A stretch of DNA of 18,350 nucleotides from Cerioporus squamosus. Lineage: Eukaryota; Basidiomycota; Agaricomycetes; Polyporales; Polyporaceae. Below the pieces are notes generated by a model. It ran no database searches. It saw nothing but the letters and a program-made list of their open reading frames with translations, and was not told the origin of the DNA. Shown one piece after another: positions 1-8,525 of the stretch (position 1 is the first letter of the stretch; every line of letters begins with the position of its first letter). A program made the translations under genes and the position numbers. Location of the stretch: assembly GCA_022592435.1 (NCBI GenBank), contig JABYQS010000559.1, positions 1 through 18,350 on the forward strand, read 5' to 3'.

Positions 1-87
1 AGTGCTGAGGATGATATGGTAGAGGACGACGACGACGATGAGATAGACTTAGACGACTACAATACCTTTGGCTATGCACAACTGTAG
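1..87 (+). CDS. C-terminal end of an unidentified protein (5' part outside window)
   Basis: The first frame is open from base 1 to a TAG at 85-87 and encodes 28 residues. They are strongly acidic: a run of aspartates with a few glutamates, then a hydrophobic/aromatic end (YNTFGYAQL). Acidic tails like this are common in nuclear and ribosome-biogenesis proteins, but nothing here identifies the family. The codons read cleanly and the next 600 bases are not coding, so this looks like the true last exon of a plus-strand gene. It is tail-to-tail with the F-box locus on the other strand. Confidence 0.55.
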   Translation, partial: SAEDDMVEDDDDDEIDLDDYNTFGYAQL

Positions 88-733
88 CTTAAGTAGCTGC
101 ACCGGTACTTCTATGGCTCGCCGCTGGCCACCGCTTGTCTGGTAGTACTTGACTTAGTATCCCCTGCCTCAACTATAAATGTACGCCCATATGTCCACAT
201 GTAATCCCATGTGATAGCCCGTGTGTTCTGATTACCGCTTGCCATTGCTCGTCTCTTAATACAGAATCATACATGCACCCGACTTTCAGACGAATCCATG
301 AATGGCAATGCAGACGCTCGCCTGTCAGATTAGCGCTTGCATTGCCATGCGTCTGTCTTTCTCGCATGTCTTGCGATACATAGAAGCCCCGCGTTTGCTG
401 ATGAGACTCGACGAGGAAGCTCATCTCAACAGGCAGTGAATAAGGACCCTTTGAGGTGGCTACTCGGGCATCCTGGCTGTGATCACCTCATTGAACGCGC
501 AGTCCTGAACCCTGTCACCACTTGAAGTTGGGGAAGCCGGTGCATATCCATGGCGAAGAGCAAACGTACAGGGTTACATCGATGTGGTTGAGACTGTGTC
601 GCTAATTGGTCGTATCCGAGTCAGAAAAGTCCCTTCCTTCCCTCTATCAACAGCAACGGAGATCGACCCATGACGGCGAGATCACAGCCCATCAGCCATA
701 ACGCAGGAAGTGCAGGTGCAGCCTCGAGGCGCA
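88..733. other. Convergent intergenic region, no gene seen
   Basis: About 650 bases separate the stop of the left-edge gene from the stop of the minus-strand F-box locus, so this should hold two 3' untranslated regions. Short open frames on both strands have no recognisable domain or splice structure. The only structure noticed is a 10-bp perfect inverted repeat (302-311 with 339-348). Confidence 0.5.
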
Positions 734-2092
734 CTACATAACAGAGACAGGTGCTTCGTTCATAACCGACAGTCTGCCTCGGGCCGTAACACCTGGGAGA
801 ACAGCACCAAAGAACGCTCTAAGCCTATCTACCTGAGCCTGGTGCAACATCCGTTCTTTGCTAGGCTCGGTGAACGACACGCGAAAGCGGACGTGCGACG
901 GGGCCTCCAACATCCTGCGGTCCAGCTGGGCCCACGAGGCGAGGTCCGCCTGGGACTTTGGCGCCCCACAACACCACGGGATGACCTCAAAGAAAGAGAT
1001 GCGCATCTCGCGAGTGGACGCCGGAAGGTCCGCATCCATAAACTGCTCGAGCTGCTCGAGCGTATCAGTTGCGTGAACAGAGACGCTGAGATTGAATTCC
1101 GCGATCTCTAGTCTCTGGCATCGAAAGAGAGACAGTGCCTTGTAAGCTGATGACATGGGGCCGTCAGCGCGAGATCATCGATGTAAAGCGGCTTCCGCGC
1201 TTACCCTATCCCTGCGGATGCTCCGCCCGCAGCTGCTCCCTGTTCGCGCCCACATACGGCGAGATTTGGACGTGTCGTAGAGACGGCATCCCTGCCAGCA
1301 TTGCTCCCAAGGCTGCAGGCGGGTAATACTCTCAGAGCATGTTAAGGCGCAGGGAAGTGATAGTTCTGGACATCGTCGAGTTGTAGTGGACCATGGCTAA
1401 GATCATCCTCCAGGGAAGGTTGAAGATGTATAGAATGTCGACGGCCAAGTTGGAGGGAGCGAGCTCCGACGATTGGCATCTCCAGTCGTCGCTGCTCCTC
1501 CTGTCAGACCACAAATTACTCTTCAGGACGATGACAACAATGGAGGGGAAGAGGGCCAGAAGGTTATAGAGCGCGACACTGCCAATGGCGTCAGAGTGCT
1601 TGAAAGAGAACCTTTCAAGGGGCCCCATGCGTCGTGGGGGTGGTGATAGCATATTAACATTGTTGCCACTGTGCTCCTCGACTATGTGCACATAGTCAAG
1701 CTCCAAGTTGCGCAGATTGTGGAGGCAGGACAGGACGGTCAGAAGCGTTGTCAGCGACAGGTCACGGCAGCGATGGCATCGGAAAGTCTGTATGTGCTCC
1801 GCAATGTGCGGCGACGCGGTGAAAGAGACGAGGTCCTCCGGAGTGGGAGCATTGGGCTCACGATTGGAGTACGATAGAGTGTTGAATACATCATGCTGGC
1901 TCCAACGGGTCCATGCCTTGCAGACGAGGGAACAGCTCTTCAGCGAGCGGGTATCGCCGTGTAGATTGTCGATAGCGAGTTCCCATAATTCGGCTGGAAG
2001 CTTTGGAGGTGCATGCTCTCTCGCTGTGTCATTTAGGCGCTGAGTTCAAGGTAGAACAGAGAGGAGAAGATACACACACCGTCAGAAGCCAT
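734..2092 (-). pseudogene. F-box protein, probably a pseudogene (two in-frame stops)
   Basis: On the minus strand, the frame below 2039 gives a textbook N-terminal F-box (LPAELWELAIDNL, then SLKSCSLVCKAWTRW). Leucine-rich, LRR-like segments follow, as in the large agaricomycete families of SCF substrate receptors. Proposed exons: 2092-2078 (ATG, MASDG), 2039-1205 and 1146-734. The second intron (1204-1147, 58 nt) has a GTAAGC donor, a CGCTGAC branch point and a CAG acceptor. It joins exon 2 in correct phase to a 137-codon C-terminal exon. Without interruptions the product would be about 420 residues. However, exon 2 has a TGA at 1334-1332 and a TAG at 1208-1206, both in frame with recognisable sequence on each side (for example LGAMLAGMPSLRHVQI after the TGA). 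The 38-nt first intron is unusually short, so the start is uncertain. F-box proteins recruit substrates to Skp1-Cullin ligases; this copy is probably dead or truncated. Confidence 0.65.
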
Positions 2093-2412
2093 CTATCCAA
2101 AGTTCCGCTCAGGAAGTTGAGGTATCTGTCGATTGGGCGAGCGTCGTGTGGGTCCTTCTACGCAGCGAGTTTCAGCAATTATACGAATCGGAAATCCAGC
2201 AGGGTTCAGAAACTACCTTTGAACTGAGGATGGGGCGAGAGACAGTATGATGGCTGAGTACAAGTTCGACGACACGCCGAGCGCCAGCCTGAGGTTGACT
2301 TCATGGCCAGCGCTCGGGGACATATACCCTTTGCTCTCGACCGTCACGGTCGCGGTCTCTCTGACTTGCTTCTATCCGATCTCTTTCTTGTGCTTCAACT
2401 ACTGCACCTGTG
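2093..2412. promoter_or_regulatory. Divergent promoter region between F-box locus and TOPORS-like gene
   Basis: These 320 bases separate two divergent start codons and should hold both promoters. From about 2330 to 2410 the plus strand becomes pyrimidine-rich (stretches such as TTGCTCTCGACC and CTGACTTGCTTCTATCC), as is typical just upstream of fungal start sites. No clear TATA or CCAAT box was seen. Confidence 0.4.
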
Positions 2413-5400
2413 ATGAAAAGCCCGCCAACAAAACGAATCAAGCTCGAAAGCAGTCCGCCACCGGAGCCTGAGGATACTGTCGAGCCTGAAGAGCTTGAAG
2501 ACACCGATGCGGAGCACTGCAGCATATGCTTGCAGCCTTATGCAGACCGAACTATGATCCCGACGTGCTCTCATGAGTTCTGTTTCGAGTGCCTCCTTAT
2601 CTGGTCCGGTGAGTGCTTCCACCGCCATCAAAGCCTTGCGCGAACTGACTATCGAGCTTCACAGAGCAGTCTCGCAGATGTCCGCTTTGTTCTCAGGACG
2701 TAGGCAAGTACCTGATGCACAACATTCGTTCGAAGTACGACTATCAGAAGCACTATTTGCCACCTCTACGCACGTCCCCTCAGCCCGAGAGTCCTGCGGT
2801 GGTGCAAGCAAATGCCCGTCGCAGAGCGGCACGACGCCGTGAAATTGTGTGGGGACAACGGCGGCAGAGAGAGCTGGAGGAGACTGACGAGCTGGAACGG
2901 GCGATCGAGAAACGGAGATGGGTGTACAGGCATCGACTCTACGCCAAGGTGAGTTTGTCCCGACTCGAATGTTAAACGCGTTCCCCAAATGCCTTTCCAT
3001 GCATCACCAAGTCTCCTCGAGGGATCCGCGTTTGTTCCACGTCAAAGCATGTGTGCGTTCATTGGTTCAGACCTAACCTGAAGCCTGGTCTAGCACGTAG
3101 CCTCCAATCCGTACACTCGCTATCGACCCTTCCCCACACCAGCTCAATTTGCCGCTTCTCAAGATTACATATCCCGGGCAACCGTATTCATTCGGCGTGA
3201 GCTGAGAGTATGGGCCGGACTAGACGTTGAGGTCGGTCGGAGACGGGCTGTTTCTAGTGACCCACACAAACTGATTGCGTGACGTGCACTCTCAGTTCTT
3301 GACAACGTTCACGGTATCCCTCATGAAGTCTCTGGATATCCGCTCTGAGCCAGCCGTCCGGCTCCTATCCGAGTTCCTGGACATGGATGCCGAGCACGGG
3401 CATGAACGCGCGAACGCGGAGCATTTCGCACATGGTGAGTCTACGATGCTTCTTCCATCTCTTAGTCATCGTGCATGCTGTGGTCGCTATTGTGTGTGTT
3501 GGCGGATGTGAGAGAATGCCGTTCATATGCTCTGCCTGTCCCCTTACTCGCGAAGCGGACTGCTTACCCGTCAATGCTCGTCCAGGCTGCGGTCACTCTA
3601 TGACCGTTCGGGACCTATTCTGTCATCCGCTGTTCTTCGGGGTTATGAATGCCGGTTGCTGGCCAGTGGTCTCGGCGCTCCCGCATCTGCTGCATGTTCT
3701 AGCCACTGACCACGTTTCATCTGTGTACAGAACTGTATTGTTACCTCCGCTCGCCCTATCGCGACCTGGCAGCTTACGATAACAATGTCCAGGTGAGATA
3801 TGTTTCCCTAGCTCCAGGCCTCCATAGCGGTCGTATTCATAGCAAACAATAGTACGACGTGCCACCCGATGTCCCTGGGCCGAATGCGCCTCAACGAGCT
3901 GTCCGACGATGGCATGCACGATCCCGTTCCCGCTCCCGTTCACACTCCCTGAACGAATCCGTGAGGCGTTCTCCGTCCCCTCGACATCGGCAACGCTACA
4001 CATCGAGGTCTCCCTCCTCGCGATCTAGAGCGTCGCCGATGCTCTCCCCTCGCGGAGGGGTGCATGAGTCTGGGTCAAGCAGTCGCAGAGCTCAGGACGA
4101 AGATCATTACGAATACCGTCACGGACGTCGCCTGCAAGCTCGGTCGCATTCGAGGGACAGTATAATGGTTACTTCGGCCTATTTCCCTGATCATCGCACC
4201 GCGCAGCCCAGCCGTACCGCAGGACATGGTGGTCCAAATAGTACCGACGATAGACGCGATAGGAAAGGGAAGCAACGCGCCGAAGATGTTAGTGCGGCCA
4301 ATTTATCCACCCGTTCCTTACGCCAGGACGATGCTATCGCCCTCGGTGGCGGTGGGGATGCCGGCAGACTCGCTCCCTTGGAGCGTAGCGTGCACCCCCG
4401 TTCTGACGACAATGCCCCCGGTTTATCGACGCCTCCATTGACCGTAGGTGTGCCCGCACCCTCCCCGAGCGTCATCGACGTTGCAGAGGCATCCACCTCG
4501 GGTCCTGCTCCCAGGCAGCCGAAGCAGCCCGTTCGTATTCGCCGTAATGCATGGCAGACGATGCAGGAGCACCTCACCAGAGGAATCAGAGAACCGCGTC
4601 CGAACAAGCAGAGAGATGGCGATTCGCGACCGGTGCCTGTCTTGTCCCAGTCACAAGCCCCAACTACCCCAGCGCCTGTCTCTGGCGAGAAAGCCCTGCG
4701 CCCTGGCGATACACCTCCATCCGACGACACCGTGCCATCCCTGCTCCTACGTCTGTCGGACCCTATCTCGACATCCTCGACACGCCCTCGGAATGCCAAT
4801 AGTACCGCTGTGGCAGGACCAGGCCGAGACCTCCTATCGGCAGGCAAGAGCCAATTTACCTCGGAGACGGTCGTGCGCACGAGAGCACGCGACAGGCGGC
4901 CTTCAAGGGAGGATCCTTCTTCCGCTTCTCGTCGTGCTCTAGGCAGAGAGCACACCGAAGCCGCCGAAGGCAACTCAAGTGGGAAGCACAACTCAGCGGA
5001 CACCATCGTAGCGGGATCTGTGGCAGGAGATAGCCACATCCCCATGTCCTCGGTGTCGCATTCTGCAGGTGAGCCATGCAGATTTTGCCAGATGGCCTGC
5101 GATCACACTCGTATCCTAATCGCGGTTACGTGCCCCGTTTCCCGTCTAGGCACTTCACACGGCGGAAGCGATGCCACGCCCGCTGATCCACGTTTTCTGC
5201 TCATGCAGAAGCTCGAGCTCGAGAAGCGCAGGGCGATGGCCGTAGCCGGACCCGTTCCCACTCCCACCGCTGAGAAGGAGAAGGAGGAGGCTCAATTGTC
5301 GTCGCTGTCAGCCCGTGGCCGCGAGGCTGCTGCTCATCCCCGCGATGGCCCTTGCGAACCTCACTCTGTGCCTGTGCCAGGGGAGTCGTCCGGCACGCGT

Positions 5401-5724
5401 GCTGGTGGTGCTCGCGACGAGCCCTCAGAATCGGACGCCGTGGTTACGGACTCCGAGCTTGAGCTAAGTGCCAGTGCCGAACGACGGGAGGCTCAGTTGC
5501 GTAGCCAGGCACAGCTCCGTGTCAGGCTCGCTGCCGCAAAGCGGGCAGCATTGCACGGTGCCCCTGCCGTGGACTTGGGTGCAGGCAAGGGACAACGGAG
5601 CGGGGATGGAAACGAGCACAGAGCCGCGACCGCGGCCGGGGGCTTCTCTCCGTCTAGTCGAGATGAAAAGCTCACGTCGCAGGAGATATTGCTGAAGAGC
5701 AGGCTGAAGGCGCGGATGGCTTAG
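2413..5724 (+). CDS. TOPORS: TOPORS-like RING-finger E3 ubiquitin/SUMO ligase with RS domain
   Basis: Seven exons: 2413-2608, 2665-2948, 3094-3231, 3296-3434, 3731-3792, 3853-5068, 5150-5724, giving 869 residues. All junction phases agree. A basic KRIKLES stretch near residue 8 resembles a c-Myc-type nuclear localisation signal. A complete C3HC4 RING follows (Cys36, Cys39, Cys52, His54, Cys57, Cys60, Cys71, Cys74), split by intron 1 before the last Cys pair. Residues about 160-275 match the region after the RING in Topors proteins (RRELRVWAGLD, YLRSPYRDLAAYDNNVQYD). An arginine/serine tract begins near residue 295 (RSRSRSRSHS), then a long disordered part, then a basic C-terminal helix (AQLRVRLAAAKR). 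Topors proteins are nuclear ligases that attach ubiquitin and SUMO. The start is the first ATG in frame after a pyrimidine-rich leader. The weakest boundary is intron 3 (donor GTCGGT). Introns of 145 and 296 nt are long for this window, and the last, 81 nt, may be retained. Confidence 0.8.
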
Positions 5725-6484
5725 TGTTACCATAGGTCTAGCATGCAAATACCCACTCATCGCGCCAGAATACTGCTCTCACACGGGATGGTTGCGGGGC
5801 AGGATAGAGGAGTACTACATTTGGTGTTCTGTACGCTACGTAATTCGGGCACATATTAACTACTTTTCCTCTGTGGTTCGTACGCTACAGTAGACGGAGA
5901 GCCGTTGTTAGTGACAGTGGGGAGAGATGCAGGTGACAAGGTACACGTACGCAGAGATACTGTAGTGTGGCGGTTGCGGGGGCGAAATATACGGGGCGTA
6001 CAGTACGTATGGGAGCAGACAGTCTGAGGTAGGAGGGAGACTCGTGGGAAGGGAAGGTGGGTCGACGGCTGTATCGTATTGTCGACGTGAGGCTACTCGG
6101 TGCAGGTGCGAACGCGAATGCGGTGCGGTAAAGAATGAACGGAAGCGGGATTATACGCGTGTGTTGTACGGTAAGGTACGTCGGCGGGCAAAGAGCGAGA
6201 TTAAGCATATTAAGGCGGGCACCGTGCGTAGACGAGACATCCAGGATCCGGGTTCCAGATTCCGGGAATTAGAGAGCGGGTACAGTGCGCTATAGTGCGT
6301 GAAGTGCAAACGTGGCAGAGTTCGTGAAAAGACGTGGCAAAGTCGAGGCAAGGATCGTGGGCGGTGCTGGTACTTTGGTCGCACCGGAAGAATATACACA
6401 AGGCGCGGCGGACGCAGGCTCCGCGGCGAGGCAGGCCGGCTTCATTGGCCGGAATTAGCAGCGAGTGATTAGCAGTATGTTTGA
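5725..6484. other. Convergent intergenic region, 3' ends of two genes
   Basis: About 760 bases lie between the stop of the TOPORS-like gene and that of the homeodomain gene, which face each other. The first part is more AT-rich than the genes, as expected for 3' untranslated DNA. The motif GTACGCTAC occurs twice about 50 bp apart (near 5832 and 5880). No coding signal, RNA gene or element was recognised; the open frames here are low-complexity and lack splice structure. Confidence 0.45.
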
Positions 6485-8284
6485 CTAGCGGGCAGGCGGT
6501 TCGTCGGCGAAGTCGTGGTGAAATCCGGGTCGTGCAGGGTGCTCTGGCGGCGCACGTCCTGCCGTAGATCGTACGGGGTCGAAGCGCGTGCGTGGGACAG
6601 GAGAATCCGGGCTGCGCATTGGTGGGGCCGCATGCGGCATGGGGACGACGCTAGAGAGGCTCGGGAGGGATTCCTGCCGAAATGGCGGCTGAGATGTGGT
6701 CGGGGAGCTCCCGAATGGCGGCGCAATACCGTGCGGGAGTGCAGGCGGGGAGCGGCGGCGCGAGAACGGCGAGAAGGCGGGATCATCCCACTGCGGCTGC
6801 GGCTGCAGCGTGAATGGGGGCGGGATGTTGAGCACGGGACGTGGAGTGGAGAAGTCGACGTTCGGCGGCGGGAGTGTGCGCCGGGATTCGTCGAAGGATG
6901 GCGGCCGTTGAGCGGACGTGCCTGCCTCGAGCGCGCTTAGGGACGCAAGAGACGGGTACACGCCTGCGCTGAGCGGGCTGATGGGGCTCGACATGGGTCC
7001 TCCCCGAGAGCGCGGGACGTTCGTCATGACTGGGGGCAGCGTCAGGGTCAGCTCGGGACCCTGCTCGCCCGCCGGTCGACCTGGGCGGGGCGTGAGTCTA
7101 TACAACTCTGGCAGCTCCCTGGCGGCGGCCGACGTTGACGGTCGCGACGACGAGAGCGGCGGGGGGCGCGTCCTCCACGCTGGGTCGTCGAAGGCAGGGC
7201 GTCGGCTCGAGCCGGGTATACCGGGGCCCGCGAGCTGAGTCGGGGGCATCCCAGATCTCGCGTATTCATCGGCAAGATAGGCATCGCGATGGGAAGAATG
7301 CGCGAACCGCTCTGAGGATGCGCTAGAAGGCGCGCTCGCGCCGCCGTACGCCATCTCCCCAACACCGCCGGGGCCGCGCGAATAGAAGCCTTCCGCGCTC
7401 GTGCCCGGGTGACCGGTGACGGTTGTGGGGCTCAAGTCGCTCGACGTGCCCGGCGGCGCGTTCGTGAAGGGCCCGAACTGGGGCGGACGAGTGAGGGGAG
7501 CGGATGTGGTTGACGCTTGGCCGCGGGGCCGACGTGCCTTCTGACGTTGGTTCTGTAGCGCGCGGTCAGCACGATCGCTAGGTACGCGAAAGCAGGGGAA
7601 GCATGCTTGCCTGGAACCAAATCTTGGCACGGAGAACGAAGGAATGGAGGGCATGAGCATCGGAAGCAGCGTCCGCGAGCGACGGAAGTACGACGTACCT
7701 GCACCTTGCGAGCACTGAGTCCTATGGACCGGCCGACCTCCTCGCGCATCTGCGTGGTGGGGAAGCGCGACTATGACGACAGGTGTTAGAGCGGGGAAAT
7801 GACGCGTTCGCGGAGATGGGCGACGACGTACCTGCGCGAGCAGTGCATGTAGGACGGCTGCCTGGTGTGGCGTGGTCAACGTCCGTGTCCGTTTCTTCTT
7901 GGCTGGCGGGCCCTCGGGAGCACTCTCAGAAGGCGATGGCTTGCTCGCACCTCCTTCCATTTCCGTGTCCGCCATGTCGCCTTGTGAGGATGATCCCGAA
8001 GGGCTGGAGCGCTCACGCTTCCTCCTGCGGGAGCTTGACTCGGGATCAGACGCGGGCGCGGTGGCGGCGGGCGTGTCGAGGTGTGATGAGGAGGCGGATT
8101 GGGAGTGGTGTGAAGCGATGTGACTGGAGGAGGAAGCTCCCGGGAGGGCGTGCGGGTCTGACGGGAGGGTGCGTCTGGGGGGCGAACTGGAGTGCGTACG
8201 GCGGGATGACCTGCGGTGTTGTTCGTCGGTGGGATTACCAGGAGCAGAAGATGGCGCGTCTGCAGCGTTGCGTGACATGTTCAT
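6485..8284 (-). CDS. Homeodomain transcription factor with 12-nt micro-exon
   Basis: Four exons on the minus strand: 8284-7832, 7770-7699, 7622-7611 and 7552-6485, giving 534 residues. The homeodomain spans about residues 129-187. It starts with the basic arm and helix 1 (KKKRTRTLTTPHQAAVLHAL), continues in exon 2 (SRFPTTQMREEVG, then SIGLSARKVQ), has IWFQ in the 12-nt exon 3, and finishes with NQRQKARRPRG in exon 4. The invariant helix-3 residues W48, F49, N51 and R53 are all present, with Gln at position 50. The rest is Ser/Pro-rich and disordered, with a basic Arg/Lys patch near residue 88. Intron 1 (7831-7771) is GT-AG, intron 2 (7698-7623) ends in AAG, and intron 3 (7610-7553) begins GCAAGC with a GTGCTGAC branch and CTACAG end. 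It should be a nuclear sequence-specific regulator. Similar genes act in fungal development, but this one cannot be tied to a named regulator. A second in-frame ATG (8278) is two codons inside. Confidence 0.85.
   Translation of the reverse strand: MNMSRNAADAPSSAPGNPTDEQHRRSSRRTHSSSPPRRTLPSDPHALPGASSSSHIASHHSQSASSSHLDTPAATAPASDPESSSRRRKRERSSPSGSSSQGDMADTEMEGGASKPSPSESAPEGPPAKKKRTRTLTTPHQAAVLHALLAQVRRRPSPRTRHFPALTPVVIVALPHHADARGGRPVHRTQCSQGAGTSYFRRSRTLLPMLMPSIPSFSVPRFGSRQACFPCFRVPSDRADRALQNQRQKARRPRGQASTTSAPLTRPPQFGPFTNAPPGTSSDLSPTTVTGHPGTSAEGFYSRGPGGVGEMAYGGASAPSSASSERFAHSSHRDAYLADEYARSGMPPTQLAGPGIPGSSRRPAFDDPAWRTRPPPLSSSRPSTSAAARELPELYRLTPRPGRPAGEQGPELTLTLPPVMTNVPRSRGGPMSSPISPLSAGVYPSLASLSALEAGTSAQRPPSFDESRRTLPPPNVDFSTPRPVLNIPPPFTLQPQPQWDDPAFSPFSRRRSPPALPHGIAPPFGSSPTTSQPPFRQESLPSLSSVVPMPHAAPPMRSPDSPVPRTRFDPVRSTAGRAPPEHPARPGFHHDFADEPPAR
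7611..7622 (-). other. 12-nt micro-exon encoding IWFQ of homeodomain helix 3
   Basis: The minus strand reads ATTTGGTTCCAG, four in-phase codons (I-W-F-Q), preceded by an AAG acceptor and followed by a GCAAGC donor. Without it, exon 2 ends at ARKVQ and exon 4 starts at NQRQKARR, which lacks the invariant Trp48-Phe49. With it, the helix is complete and canonical, so its inclusion is strongly supported although it is tiny. Confidence 0.8.
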
Positions 8285-8334
8285 AGAGACAAAGAGCGAT
8301 TACAGTTGAGAACCAGCGAGCAGGTGCGTTGCGT

Positions 8335-8340
8335 TAATTA
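8335..8340. promoter_or_regulatory. TAATTA homeodomain-type site upstream of the homeodomain gene
   Basis: The palindrome TAATTA lies 51 bp upstream of the start codon at 8284 and is probably in the leader or core promoter. Gln50 homeodomains typically prefer TAATTA or TAATTG, so this is a candidate autoregulatory site. The motif is short, and its function is inferred. Confidence 0.25.
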
Positions 8341-8449
8341 GGGGCGTCCAGAATTAAGAACCAGATTGAGTATACGGCGTCGAAGGGGGTTCAAGCCTTC
8401 GGCGGAGCAATGATACACACAGACCCAGAGAGCTTCAGCACATCGGTTC

Positions 8450-8525
8450 GGGGGGAGGAGGGGAGATGCCAGACCCGGAGACGGTCACGAACGAAAGGAA
8501 AGGGAAGGAGCGCAAGGAGAGCCCC
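8450..8525 (-). promoter_or_regulatory. CT-rich core promoter block of the homeodomain gene
   Basis: Read on the minus strand, this stretch is strongly pyrimidine-rich (for example CTCCTTCCCTTTCCTTTCG, then CATCTCCCCTCCTCC). It lies about 170-240 bp upstream of the start codon. Such CT blocks commonly precede transcription start sites in filamentous fungi. No TATA box is evident. Confidence 0.35.

Noticed and set aside
4191..5045. 284-codon open frame on the minus strand
   Set aside because: It is the shadow of the disordered, GC-rich last exons of the TOPORS-like gene, whose plus-strand frame is continuous, in phase with upstream exons and ends in a conserved C-terminus.
6485..8284. Mating-type HD locus
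   Set aside because: Basidiomycete mating loci carry a divergent HD1/HD2 pair. Here there is a single typical Gln50 homeodomain gene with no partner and different surroundings.
8390..8410. GGTTCAAGCC with short flanking stem, tRNA-like
   Set aside because: The stem does not fit a 5-bp T arm with a 7-nt loop, and no A box lies upstream.
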